A DNA stretch of 64,000 bases from assembly GCF_032884065.1 (NCBI RefSeq), contig NW_027062665.1, positions 434,001 to 498,000 on the forward strand, given 5' to 3'. Of the stretch, positions 23,191 through 35,546 are shown piece by piece; positions within the stretch are counted from its first letter, which is position 1, and the number at the start of each line of letters is the position of its first letter. The notes beneath the pieces were generated by a model. It was not told where the DNA came from, did no database searches, and worked only from the letters and a program-made list of their open reading frames with translations. The translations under genes were made by a program, and so were the position numbers. This DNA is from Artemia franciscana. Taxonomy: Eukaryota > Arthropoda > Branchiopoda > Anostraca > Artemiidae.

Positions 23191-25109
23191 AACAAGAGCT
23201 AAGAGCTCATACGGCACTTGTGACGAGGCAAGAAGAGCTAAGAGCCAAGAGCTCATATGGTATGAGCTCTAACAAAATCCTAAGAATCAATAGATTGATT
23301 TAAAAGGAAAATCAGAGGCTTAACGTCGGTCAGGAGTTAAAAAAAGAGCTGTGAATCACGATGTCCTTCTAAATATCAAATTTCATAAAGATCCAATAAC
23401 CCACTCGGAAGATATAAATACCTAATTTTTTTCAAAATTCTCCTCTCCCTTTAGCCCCCCAGATGGTCGAATCTGGAAAAAAACTTTATCAAGTCAATTT
23501 GTGCAGCTCCCTGACACACCTACCAATTTTCATTGTCCTAGCACGTCAAAAAGCACCAAACTCGCCAAATCACTGAACCCGTACCCCAACTCCCCCAAAG
23601 AGAGCGAGCCCAATACGGTTCCGTCAATCACATATCAAGGACATTTGTTTATTCTATCCACCGAGCTTCATCCCGATTCCTCCACTCCAAGTATTTTCCA
23701 AGATTTCCCCCTCCAACTCCCCCCAATGTCAAAAGATCAGGTCAGGATTTGAAATAAGATCTCTGAGACATGAATTCCTTCTAAATGTCAAATTTCATTA
23801 AGATCCGATCAGCTATTCGTTAGATAAAAAATACCCTAATTTTCAATTTTTCCAAAATTTCCGGTTTCCCCCTCCAGCTCCCCCCAATGTCACATAATCT
23901 GGGTGGAATTCAAAATTAGAGCTTTAAAGCACAAGATCCTTCTAAATATCAAATTTCATTAAGATCTGGTCACCCTTTCGCAAGTTACAAATATCTAAAT
24001 TTTCGGTATATCCCCCCCCCCAAACTCCACCAAAGAGAGCAGATCCAGTCCGATTATGTCAAACACGTATCTTAGACGGGTTTTTATTCTTCCCATCCAG
24101 TTTCATCCTGATCTCTCCGCTTTAAGTATTTTCTAAGATTTCCGGTCCCCCCAATGACGCTGGATCCGGTAGAGATTTAAAATAAGAGATCTGAGTTACG
24201 AGGTCCTTCTAAATATGAAGTTTCATGAAGATCTGATCACTCCTTCGTAACGTATTTTGTCTAATTTTTCAAAATTAACCCCCCCCCCCCATCAATAGAG
24301 TGGATCCGTTCCAAATATGTAAATCACGTATCTAAGTAACCCCCCATCAATAGAGCGGATTCGTTCCAAATATGTAAATCACGTATCTAAGTTATTTTTC
24401 CCAACAAGTTTTATCCCGATCCCTCCAATCTAAGCGTTTTCCATGATTTTAGGTTCCTCCACCCGAAAATCCCCTCAATGTCACCAGATCCGGTTGGGAT
24501 TTAAAATAAGAGCTTTGAGACACGATATCCTTCTAAATATCAAAGTTCGTTGAGATCCGATCACCCATTCGTAATTTAATAATACCTCATTTTTCTAATT
24601 TTTCAGAACTAAACCCCCCCCCCGACTACCCCAAAGAGAGCGGATCCGTTCCAGTTATGTCAATCATGTATCTAGAACTTGTGCTAATTTTTCCCACCAA
24701 GTTTCATCCTGATCCCTCCACTCTTAGCGTTCTCCAAGATTTCAGGTCTCCTCCTTCCAACTCCCCCCAATGTCACCAGATCCGGTCGGGATTTAGAATA
24801 GCAGCTCGGAGACACGGTATCTTTCCAAACATCATATTTCATTAAGATCTGATCAACCATTCGTAAGTTAAAAATATTTCAATTTTCCTATTTTTTCCGA
24901 ATTAACGGCCCCCCCTTCCCCCCCCCAGATTGTCAAATCAGGAAAACGACTATTTCTAATTTAATCTGGTCCGGTCCCTGATACGCCTATCAAATTTCAT
25001 CATCCTAGCTTACCTGGAAGTCCCTAAAGTAGCAAAACCTGGACAGACCAACAGACCGACAGATTTTGCGATTGCTATGTCACTTGGTTAATACCAAGCG
25101 CCATAAAAA
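23191..25109 (+). mobile_element. Poly-C tandem element 1 (HINE-like)
   Basis: Composite repeat with fixed ends. It starts AACAAGAGCTAAGAGCTCAT and ends with CACTTGGTTAATACCAAGCG then CCATAAAAA. Near the 5' end (23248-23270) is a perfect 10-bp stem, AGAGCTCATA/TATGAGCTCT, with a TGG loop. The body is a series of diverged ~290-bp monomers (GATCCGATCACC..TTCGTAAG, poly-C, AGAGAGCGGATCC, TTTCATCCCGATCCCTCC, poly-C, CCAGATCCGGTCGGGATTT). The 5' GGCACTTG and 3' CAAGCGCC are a slightly decayed sub-terminal inverted pair. It encodes no transposase. I infer a non-autonomous Helentron-type Helitron; satellite-derived or foldback origins are alternatives. Confidence 0.7.
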
Positions 25110-26880
25110 CCATATAACAAAACGAACACCCTAAATCATAAGCTCCAAACAAACAAAAGAACCTAGTAGATGTCGACATTTAGCTTTCTGCCGTTTATTC
25201 GGATCAGTCGTCCAAGCTCTATAATTTAAGACAGGACAATTCCATCAATTCTCGAGTTTGGCCTGATCTATAATAATTTTTGCAATAGAAGTATGAAAAT
25301 GGTGTTTCTGGTTTATAAATTGTTGACACTGGAAAATATTTCGAAGGATTTTTTTCAACCATAATTTTCCAAATGTCGATCCTTTTGTTATGTAAAACTT
25401 TCAATTTCATTATTTGAAGTAAATATATTGCTCAGACAAGTTGAATACTTTGTGTAATTTTACAAAGATATCTGACATATGACACAAGTTGGATAGCCAT
25501 GTCGTTTTGAAGAAAACTAGCAGTTTCACATTATCCTTGTTAAAATATATTTCAATTTCGTCCTTTAATAACAATAATCATCTTAACCTTAGACCTCTTG
25601 ACAACAACTTTACTTTCGCATGTAACAATAGATTTGTGTAGTTGGAAGCCGTATCCCTACAGAGATTTGAAAATTAATGATTGTCAAGAACGTGGCTCTT
25701 AATAAAATTTATAACCTTAATGCTTCTGAATGATTAGGCAAAACACTATAAATTTCATATAGGTTTATGGTTTAATATGAAAATGGATAAAGGTTGAGCA
25801 TAGAACCTCTTGAAAATTTATATTATCTTGATAAAATTTATAACCTTAACCGCATCCTGAAGCAAATCATTCGATTCTGGAGCTAATTGTTTTTGCTTAT
25901 CATTATGAGCGGCTATTATGATTAGCTGTAACCAATATTTTTGACTGTTATTGCAATTACATCATGATTAGCTGTACATCATCTAGATCAACTTTACAAT
26001 TTATATCCTTCCCTCTAGTAAGGTCTTTTATAGGAAGACAGAATAACAATTCCTCTTCCATGAATCTTTATAAGTTCAGCTGACAAAAATAAACATCTGG
26101 ATGTTATAAAATCGCGTATTTAAATATTTAACTTTAAAATCTTTTGCGACCAAAAAATTTTGCCACGCGACCCGACTTGAGGTCGCAACCAATAGTTTAA
26201 GACGCCCTAGTCTATCTTAAAACTATAATACCTTTTTCGGTGATTTTAGGGTCTTTCGTCCTTATTTAGTTATTTCTTATGCATAATTATTTCAGAAAGA
26301 CTCTTTCACCTCAAAGGATAAAGAATTTCAATGAGTTTTTTTTTTTTTTTTAAGAACTTGAATACTTTAGCGTGAATAATTTTGGTTGTACATAATAAAC
26401 ATTTAAGAATTCCAGAAACTACTTAATTGTTTTAGTTGCTATGTAATCAAAAACGAAGAAAACAAAAGAAATAGTGAGTAAAAATTTCACACTGTTAGCA
26501 ACAATCAGAGAAAATTGTCGTGACTTTTTCCAGCACCATCTACTAGTTCAACTTTAGCCTGAACTAAAGCAAGGCTATACTACCAATACACTCCTCATTA
26601 GATCTCTCTCCCTACTTCACTCCACTCTAATCTAAATGAAAATGTTTGTCAATTTACTTAAAAAAATTGAATATTTAAAGGAAAAACTCACTTTGAAAAA
26701 AATATTGCAGTTCTAGTACATTCGTGCTCTTATCAACGTAGACTGTTCGTCGTTGATTAAACGTTTTCCAATGTCCTGAAAGTGGACATATTCAAGGGAA
26801 TCGACTATATCCCTTCAGCACAGCGATGGAATGGCCTAATAAAAAATTAGAATTTCTGGTTTAATACAAATGGCAAAAAA
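25110..26880. other. Spacer between elements 1 and 2, nothing recognised
   Basis: AT-rich. A short GCGACC/GGTCGC inverted pair lies near 26167-26186, and a T run near 26338-26352. No gene supported. Confidence 0.45.
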
Positions 26881-28329
26881 GAACAAGAGCTAAGAGCTCA
26901 TATGGCACTTGTGACGAGGCAAGAAGAGCTAAGAGCCATAAGCTCATATGGTATGAGCACTAACAAAATTCTAAGAACCAATAGATTGATTTAAAAGGAA
27001 AATCAGAGGCTTAACGCCGGTCGGGATTTAAAATAAGAGCTCTGAGTCACGATGTCCTTCTAAATATCAAAATTCATAGATCCGATCACCCACTCGTAAG
27101 TTATAAATACCTAATTTTTTCTAATTTTTCCTCTCCCTTTAGCCCCCCCAGATGGTCGAATCTAGGAAAACGACTTTATCAAGTCAATTTACGCAGCTCC
27201 CTGACACGCCTACCAATTTTCATCTTCTTAACACGTTCAGAAGCACCAAACTCGCCAAAGCACTGAACCCCTCCCCCCCAACTCCCCCAAAGAGAGCGAA
27301 TACAGTACGATTACGGCAATCACATATCTACGACATCTGCTTATTCTATCCACCAAGCTTCATCCCGATTCCTCCTATCTAAGCGTTTTCCAACATTTCC
27401 GATTTCCCCCTCCAACTCCCCTCAATGTCAACAGATCTGGTCGGGATTTGAAATAAGAGCTCTGAGACATGAATTCCTTCTAATATCAAATTTCATTAAG
27501 ATCTGGTCTTCCGTTCGTAAGCTAAAAATATCTCATTTTCCAAATTACCGCCCCCCAAACTCCACCAAAGAGAGCGGATCCGGTCCGGTTACGTCAGTCA
27601 CGTATCTTAGACCTTTTTTATTCTTCCCATTCAGTTTCATCCTGATCTCTCCGCTTTAAGTATTTTCAAAGATTTCCGTCCCCCCCCCCAACTTCGACGC
27701 TGAATCAGGTTGAGATTTAAAATAAGACATCTGAGTTACGATATCCTTCTAAATATGAAGTTTCATGAAGATCTGATCACTCCGTCGTAAGTTAAAAAAA
27801 CGTCATTTTTTCTAATTTTTCAGTCACCCCCCCCCCCCAGTAGATCGGATCCGTTCCAATTATGTCAATCACGTATCTAAGACTTCTGCTTATTTTTTCC
27901 ACCAAGTTTCATCCCGATCCCTCCGCTATAAGCGTTTTCCATGATTTTAGGTTCCTCCAAACTCCCCCCAATGTCACCAGATCCAGTCGGGATTTAAAAT
28001 AAGAGCTCTGAGACACGATATCCTTCTAAACATAAAATTTCATTAAGATCTGATCAATCGTTCGTAAGTTAAAAATACTTCATTTTTTTCTATTTTTTCC
28101 GAATTAATCGGCCCCCCGCTCCCACTCCCAGATGGTCAAATCGGGAAAATGACTATTTCTATTTTAATCCAGTCCGGTCCCATGGGGTCCGGTCCCAGAT
28201 ACGACTGCTAAATTTCAGCGTCCAAGCCTACCTGGAAGTGCCTAAAGTAACAAAACCGGGACCGACAGACAGACCGACAGAATTTGCCATTGCAATATGT
28301 CACTTGGTTAATACCAAGGGCCATAAAAA
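26881..28329 (+). mobile_element. Poly-C tandem element 2 (HINE-like)
   Basis: Same start (ACAAGAGCTAAGAGCTCATA) and end (CACTTGGTTAATACCAAGGG then CCATAAAAA) as the other copies, with fewer internal monomers (1.45 kb in total). The 5' TATGGCACTTG lies at 26901-26911. It ends after a GACAGACAGACCGACAGA stretch, as all copies do. Confidence 0.8.
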
Positions 28330-30911
28330 TAAACGATCATAGAAAACATTGAGATTAATAATTTCTAATTAATATCAATAAAAGAAGACTTCGATTCCAC
28401 CTACTGAAAAAAAAACTAAGGCCTTGGGATTTTGTCAACCAAAGAATGCAGCAGATATTAATAGAAAAAAAACACAATAAATACTATAAAGCGCTATAAC
28501 ATAAAAGCACTAATAAAAAAAAAACACATAAATACTTAAAGGGTATTAAAATACTAAATATTTGCCAGGCTATTTTCTAACAGGAAATACAATTGCACAA
28601 TTTGAAAAGATAAGGAAATGAGTAATTCAACAAGTGACAATTTTCAGAAATAGCCCAAATAACCTAACCCAAACTCACCATTGGGAGGATCGCATAGGTT
28701 TTTTTAAGGGACAAGGAAGAAAGGACAAGGAACAAAAGAGCATAACACGCAAATTGAATTAGATTATATACAAGAAGGTCATGGAAAATGCAAAACCATG
28801 AAAAGTAGTAAGATGGAAGAATGGCTAGGACACGTCCATCTTATACATTCGAAAAGTTTAGCCTTTAAAAAATGATACCTGCGTTATTTTCTGTTTTATC
28901 CATTCAATGTCGTTTCTTTTCAAGTTTCCATTCTCTCCTCTCTTAACACTGAGAACTCTTTCGGGAAAATCGGCAGTCATCTAGATTTCGAATGTACTCA
29001 ATGAGCATCGCACCAGGCTTGATTTCAATGTGATTCATTGGAATGACGATGACTGTTGCTCTCTATGAAGTGACCTTTCTAAATTTTCGTAATATTCCCT
29101 TAATCGAACTTCTTCTTTGAATTTGTTATCGATTGCAACGGAAAGGTCAGAGATATCTGCAAAAACTTGATTCAAATGCTTTTTCCGCTCGAGACGACGT
29201 TTTTCTATCTTCTCACACTAAAAAAACGAAAAAGAAAAAGGCTTGTTATGCGGCCAAGAAATTTTCAAAAGAAACGTTTGAAATTTCATTTCAAAAGAAG
29301 CAATAATAAACACATGTCCTGTAATCGCTTATTGGATTTGACCTTAGCTTGGTCTTGGTAATACGGGACCCAGAGATCGAATCACGCTGCAACAGGAAGA
29401 TGATAGCATTGTAAGTAATACGCAAATCCAAGATTAAAATTAATCTCAAAACGGAATTAATTATAAAAAGTATAATAAAAATAAATCTTAAAGTTAATGG
29501 AAATAAAAAGTGAAGTTGAAACTCAAAACAAAACTCATTATTATGCCTTCGAAGCCTTCTAAACATACATCAATTAAACTAGAACAAATAAAACTACCGG
29601 TGGTATTCCCATATGCTTGGAGGATACTGAGAGACTAGCGCTTTACTGAAAACTCAAAACTCCCGCATAACAAATAAGAATGTTTCACCTTTAGGTCTAC
29701 TGTGAAATTTCTTTAAAATACTTTATATTTCCGCTAGAAACAAAATCCCTATTTAGTTTTGCAAAATTTAGTTTCAAGTTTCCAGTTTTTGAAAACATTA
29801 CATAACACCTAAGGTGCAACATAGGTTCTACATGCTACGTTTTGTATTCATGTTAAATATAAATAAATCTAATCTAAATATTTTTACTAGTATAGGTAAC
29901 GGTTCGATCTTTACTAAGTCTCTGCTGCTAATGTAATCATGATACAAAAAAATCTGTTCAAGATGGGAGGGGGATAATTCCCTAGTTAAGGGTTTTCAAC
30001 GATGATGATTTCAAAAGAATAATTTTTTGATTAGATCTAACATTACGTTCGAAGGGTTTCAGGGTCTCAAACTTTCAGTTACTATGAGCCGTGGTTCGCT
30101 CTTTACTAGGTTGCATATACTGCTTCAACCATGATATTTATGTAATTTTAAGAAGACTCAAGCTTGGAACGTATCGACAAGACGCTACGACGATTTATGA
30201 CGGCAATATTTAGTGAGACTACGGGCGTTCCATGGGATAATGCCGGATGCACACTGCCGTAAGTAGCCAAAGTTAAGTGGCACAAGTTACAAGCTTTTAC
30301 TTGAGTTTCTTCACATTGAACATTTTCCATTCACATTGAAACATTATTATTAAAAAAATAGTGTTTAGGATTAGGCAAAGATTTTGAACTTTTATTTGAG
30401 AAAATCAATGAAAAAAAAATGTCGCTCCAAGATTTTGAAAAATATACTTTGTCTACCCCCCTTCCCCACATTTTTATCAATTGATGCCCCTGTTTACAAC
30501 AAGTCTGTGATATTGCCTGATATGACACACCTTTCACCTTCAACAATTCGAAAAAACCAAATTACAAGTTAATGTTACAATTTAACAATGTACAGATCAC
30601 TAGCACCTATAAATACCGTTTTGCCATTAAATAAAGGTAGGCTAGTTTCGCCTAAAGTCTATTAAAATTCAAGGAGACATTAAAGGTCAATTTCTTCTTA
30701 GTTTTGCTACTTATTTTATCCTGAAACTTGACAACACCTTACCACAAATTGTTACAAAATGTTGCCTTTACTGTTTTTATACAGCCTCTACTAGCAGCCG
30801 CTAACAACTTTTAGTATCTTGCTTTTAGCACATACTTTGGACTTGCTAAAGAAAATTTTGAAATTTAACTATTCTATAGACCTATTCCTAAAATAGGATC
30901 CACTAAACTAC
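28330..30911. other. Spacer between elements 2 and 3, decayed repeats only
   Basis: No gene recognised. The stretch 30060-30105 (CAGTTACTATGAGCCGTGG, then TTCGCTCTTTACTAGG) matches the hairpin-proximal end of R1, and 29888-29925 is a weaker match. Open frames at 29167-29361 and 29291-29566 overlap on opposite strands and look like chance. Confidence 0.45.
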
Positions 30912-33702
30912 AACAAGAGCTAAGAGCTCATATGGCACTTGTGACGAGGCGAGAAGAGCTAAGAGCCAAGAGATCATATGGTATGAGCTCTAACAAAATT
31001 CTATGAATCAATAGATTGATTTAAAAGGAAAATAAGAGGCTTAATACCGGTCAAGATTTAAAATAAGAGCTCTGAGTCACAAAGTCCTTCTAAATATCAA
31101 AATTCATTAAGATCCTATCACCCACTCGTAAGTTATAAATACCTAATTTTTTCTAATTTTTCCTCTCCCTTTTGCCCCCCAGATGGTCGAATCTGGGAAA
31201 ACGACTTTATCAAGTCAAATTGTGCAGCTCCCTGACACGCCTTTCAATTTTCATCTCCCTATCACGTCCAGAAGCACCGAACTCGCCAAATCACTGAACC
31301 CCTCCCCCCAACTCCCCCAAAGAGAGCAAATCCAGTACGATTCTGTCAATCACGTATCAAGGACATATGTTTATTCTATCCACCAAGCTTCATCCCGATT
31401 CCTACACTCCAAGTGTTTTTCCAAGATTTCCCTCTCCAAATCCCCACAATGTAAAAAGATCTGGTCGGGATTTGAAATAAGAGCTCTGAGACATGAATTC
31501 CTTCTAAAAATCAAATTTCATTACGATCCGATCATTTATTCGTAAAATATAAATACTCCAATTTTCATGTTTTCCAAGAATTCCGGTTCCCCCCTCCAAC
31601 TCCCCCAAATGTCACAGGATCTGGTCGGAATTTGAAATTAGAACTTTAAAGCACAAGATCCTTATAAATATCAAATTTCATTAAGATCTGGTCACCCTTT
31701 CGTAAGTTACAAATACCTCAATTTTCAAAATTACCCCCCCCCCCAATTTCACCAAAGAGAGCAGATCCGGTCCAGTTATGTCAGTCACGTATCTTAGACA
31801 GGCTTCCGATCCAGTTTCATCCTGATCTCACCGCTTTAAGTATTTTCTAAGATTTCCGGTCCCCCCCCCAACTGCCCCCCCCCAATTACGCTTGATCCGG
31901 TTGAGATTTAAAATAAGATATCGGAGTTACGAGGTCCTTCTAAATATGAAGTTTCATGAAGATCCGATCACTCCTTCGTAAGTTAAAAAGACGTCATTCT
32001 TCTTATTTTTCAGAATTACCCCCCCCCCGCAATTGAGCAGATCCGTTCTAATTACGTAAATCACGTATGCAAGACTTCTGCTTATTTTTTCAACCAAGTT
32101 TCATCCCAATCCCTCCAATCTAAGCGTTTCCCATCATTTTAGGTCTCCCCACCCCAAACTTCCCCCAATGTCACCAGATCCGGTCAGGATTTAAAATAAG
32201 AGCTTTGAGACACGATATCCTTCTAAAAATCAAATTTCATGGAGATCCAATCACCCGTTCGTAAGTTAAAAATACCTCATTTTTTCTAATATTTCAGAAT
32301 TAACCCCCCCCCCCCAACTACCCCAAAGAGAGCGGATCCGTTGTGGTTATGTCAATCATGTATCTAGGACTCATGTTTTTTTTCCAACAAGTTTCATCCC
32401 GATCCCTCCACTCTAAGTGTTTTCCAATTTTTAGGTTTCTCCCTCCCAACTCTCCCCCCCAATGTCACCAGATCCGGTCGGGTTTAAAATAAGAGCTCTG
32501 AGCCACGATATCCTTCTAAATATCAAATTTCATTGAGATCCGATCACCCGTTCGTAAGTTAAAAATACCTCATTTTTTTATTTTTTCAGAAATACCCCCC
32601 CCCCCCCAACTACCCAAAAGAGAGCGGATCCGTTCCGTTTATGTCAATCATCTATCTAGGATTTGTGTTTATTTTTCCCACCATGTTTCATCCCGATCCC
32701 TCCACTCTAAGTGTTTTCCAAGTTTTAGGTTCCCCTCCCAACTCCCCGCCCCCATCACCAGATCCGGTCGGGATTTAAAATAAGAGCTCTAAGACACGAT
32801 ATCCTTCTAAACATCAAATTTCATTGAGATCCGATCACCCGTTCGTAAATTGAACATACCTCATTTTTCTAATTTTTAAGAATTACTCCCCCCCCCAACT
32901 ACTCCAAAGAGAGCAAATCAGTTCCGATTATGTCAATCATGTATCTGGGACTTGCGCTTATTTTTCCCATCAAGTTTCATCCCGATCCCTCTACTCTAAG
33001 TGTTTTCCAAGATTTTAGGTTTCCCCCCTCCAACTTCCCCCAATGTCATCAGACCCAGTCGGGATTTAAAATAAGAGCTCTGAGACACAATATCATTCAA
33101 AACATCAAATTTCATTAACATCCAATCACCCGCTCATAAGTTAAAAATACTTCATTTTTTCCATTTTTGCCGAATTAACCAGCCCCTACTCCCCCCCCCA
33201 GATGGTCAAATCGGGAAAACGGCTATTTCTAATTTAATCTGGTCCGGTCCCTGATACGCTTGCCAAATTTCATCGTCCTAGCTTACCTGGAAGTGCCTAA
33301 AGTAGCAAAACCGGGACTTTAGGTTTTCCCCCTCCAACTCCCCCCAATGTCATCAGATCCGTTCGGGATTTAAAATAAGAGCTCTGAGACACAATATCAT
33401 TTCAAACATCAAATTTCATTAACATCCAATCACCCGCTGATAAATTAAAAAATACTTCATTTTCTCTATTTTTTGCGAATTAACCGGGCCCCCACTCCCC
33501 CCCCCCCAGATGGTCAAATCGGAAAAACGACTATTTCTAATTTAATCTGGTCAAGGCCCTGATACGCTTGCCAAATTTCATCGTCCTAGCTTACCTGGAA
33601 GTGCCTAAAGTAGCAAAACCAGGACCAACAGACCAACAGACAGACCGACAGAATTGGCGACTGCTATATGTCACTTGGTTAATACCAAGTGCCATCAAAA
33701 AT
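30912..33702 (+). mobile_element. Poly-C tandem element 3 (HINE-like), longest copy
   Basis: Full-length copy with AACAAGAGCTAAGAGCTCAT at the start and CACTTGGTTAATACCAAGTG (33672-33691, 7-bp stem, 6-base loop) at the end. The landmark TCACCCG(T/C)TCGTAAG at 32251, 32544, 32837 and 33126 gives a monomer of 289-293 bp. A copy of the 3' module (CAGATGGTCAAATCGGGAAA...AAAACCGGGAC, 33204-33318) precedes the terminal one, so one monomer was inserted or exchanged after the element formed. 5' TATGGCACTTG (30931-30941) and 3' CAAGTGCCATC are inverted repeats. Confidence 0.85.
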
Positions 33703-35146
33703 ATAAAAGTAATGATATTTATACCCAGCCTGTCAATAACTTTATTAATGTTTTCCATCTATATCCAGTAGACACATACCTCGTATGATTAGTACGGCAA
33801 GCCATAAGGAAATGCTACATTATTATTATATTAATATTCCTGAAAACACACCTGGCAAATTGTAAATTACTGTGATGATGGGGGTAACGGTGGGGGTAAA
33901 ATTTCTAATAATTTTTGTAAGTCACTGTTAAATAAATGTCTAAATATATAGGGCTGATCAATGAATTAAGTCTGATAAATATCGAAGTTCACTAGAAGAA
34001 ATAGTTAATAGTCTTGTAAATCTTCTTGGGGTGTAAAGGGTTTATGGTGACAATTTTTGATAAGCTGCGTTGGGGCTTTTATTCATATAACCATTTTATT
34101 TGTTGTTTTTTATATTCATTTCTGTGTAAGACAGAATAGATATTATTATTTTTTGAATGACTTTCAACTCCAATTATCTTCTTACCTTTAGCAACCATTT
34201 CCAACAAACTGCTTCTTGAAATTTATTCCTGAGCACCAATAACTTTTATTTCCCTCATAAAATTTTGACAATCAAACATTTTTGAATATTTGGCAAACTG
34301 AAAAATATAAAAGAAGTTTACACCAAATTTCCTAATATCTTCCTCGACGACTGTGAAAGTGAATAAAAATAAAATAAAAGACGCCCCATCGGCAGGGTCA
34401 TTGAAGAGGCCAGCGATAAGTAATGTTTCGACAAATATATGCAACTCTCGAAAATGCTAAACCAACTCTTGCCATGTAATAAATCACAAAAAAAAAACAG
34501 TGACGATCTGAATCACCAGACAAAGACCAAAGAGGGATCCAAAGTTTCATCAAATAGAAATATTTGCTGGTAGAGGTAGATCTACCACAACAGAGTTGAT
34601 AATTTTGATGGTAGATTGTGTCTTGTGTAAAAATAGCGTTTTAATTCTTAAAAGTCGCCAGGTTACTAAACTATTGATCAGAAGGGCTTCCTATTAATAA
34701 CCAGTAAAAGGGCCAGAAATAGAGATACTACCACAAATTAATATAATGTAATTTTATGAGAGTAAGACCACTAACATTTAAACTGATCACTATGTAGTCA
34801 TTAAGGACCTACAGATACCTCAGCCCTAGTTAAAATTGATAACTACATTATTATTGGAGGAAGGGCCCAGAGAGCGGTTAATTCAATAGGAAACTTCTCA
34901 TTAGCTCTTAGTAAGGAAACATAAATGAAGATCACTAGGATCCCCGCTTAAAAATCTAAAAAGAATTAAAGAAATCCATTTGGCAGACATACTCAAGTGA
35001 TGTACAAACTAAGAGTGTTTGAGCAAAGAGGGACAAGGTGAATGCTAGAGGTTGATTGAGTAAGAGCATGAGTATAGATGACAACATCAAACCTTAGAAT
35101 ATCATAAGTTAGTTTAATGAAAATATTAACTTTCAAAATTTAAATA
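33703..35146. repeat. Partial segmental unit A0
   Basis: Homologous to 40463-42017 (A1) and 55688-56990 (A2), with high identity by eye. It contains receptor exon c. At its right end, TTAACTTTCAAAATT is joined directly to AAATATTGCTATGG, so the ~8.3-kb section that separates these strings in A1 (42018-50365) is absent. A ~150-bp stretch before exon c (about 34035-34160) differs from the other units, which instead carry a piece of the poly-C element there. Confidence 0.9.
34186..34456 (-). pseudogene. Receptor-like exon c, copy 1 (premature stop)
   Basis: A 271-base minus-strand exon with a TTTAG acceptor (an alternative AG lies 10 bases further in) and a GCTAAAG|GTAAGA donor. It encodes membrane segments (LLIFVETLLIAGLF, SFILFLFTFTVV) and then an amphipathic KFGVNFFYIFQFAKYSKMF stretch. 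The residues match the copies at 41046 and 56273, except DP for VH after GLFN. A TAA at 34223-34225 replaces the Tyr codon of GCTCAGGAATAT and would cut off the last 16 residues. Together with exon b at 35453 and exon a at 38048 it would form one gene copy. It is probably a pseudogene, unless the stop is a sequencing error. Confidence 0.5.
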
Positions 35147-35452
35147 TTGCTATGGTAAATCTAGGAGTCTTCAGCGCTAAACATACAAAAAACTATTAAA
35201 AGAGAAAAGAGAAAAACTAAAATAACCTGTAAAACCTAAAATAAATCTAAATCTAGAACAACAAAAAGACTAAAAAAAAGGGATTTAATGAAAAAACATT
35301 ATATAATATAGCAATATAATATAATAAATAAACAACTTATAATTAATATAGAATTAAAATAATAAAAATAATATTTTCCTATTGAGCCTTAAAAAGTACC
35401 AATGGAGACTGGACTGCCTGAAAAAGTAAAAAAAAAACAAGGGCAACTACAC

Positions 35453-35546
35453 CTGAAAATATCATAATGAAGACACAGCCTAAATAAATTGGATGCATCA
35501 AAACTGCGACAGCTATTTGAACAACGCCATTGAACTGAATTTCTTG
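35453..35546 (-). CDS. Receptor-like exon b, copy 1
   Basis: A 94-base minus-strand exon: acceptor TTGCTCATAG, donor TTTTCAG|GTGTAG. It encodes 31 residues, QEIQFNGVVQ then IAVAVLMHPIYLGCVFIMIF, a single membrane segment, plus one base of a split codon. Its start phase (0) fits the end phase of exon a (after the CCA GAG codons), which supports the order a then b on the minus strand. It is identical in sequence at the matching place in unit A3, and nearly so in A2. Confidence 0.45.

Noticed and set aside
24657-24845. A 62-codon open frame (start MSIMYL, end IKFH) that recurs at 24657, 32930, 39701, 39992, 54947 and 55241
   Set aside because: It is one frame through the 290-bp monomer and crosses the poly-C tracts. 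Many monomers lack it, and its reappearance simply follows the repeat. No motif or start context supports translation.
27152-27382. Open frames beginning MVES.KTTLSSQ in elements 2 and 3
   Set aside because: They are the same position in the 5' module of the poly-C elements, read by chance. They end at different places and are interrupted in element 1.
28700-29600. Basic KKRKRKR-containing frame at 29167
   Set aside because: Short, no domain, overlapped by an open frame on the other strand and no splice context.
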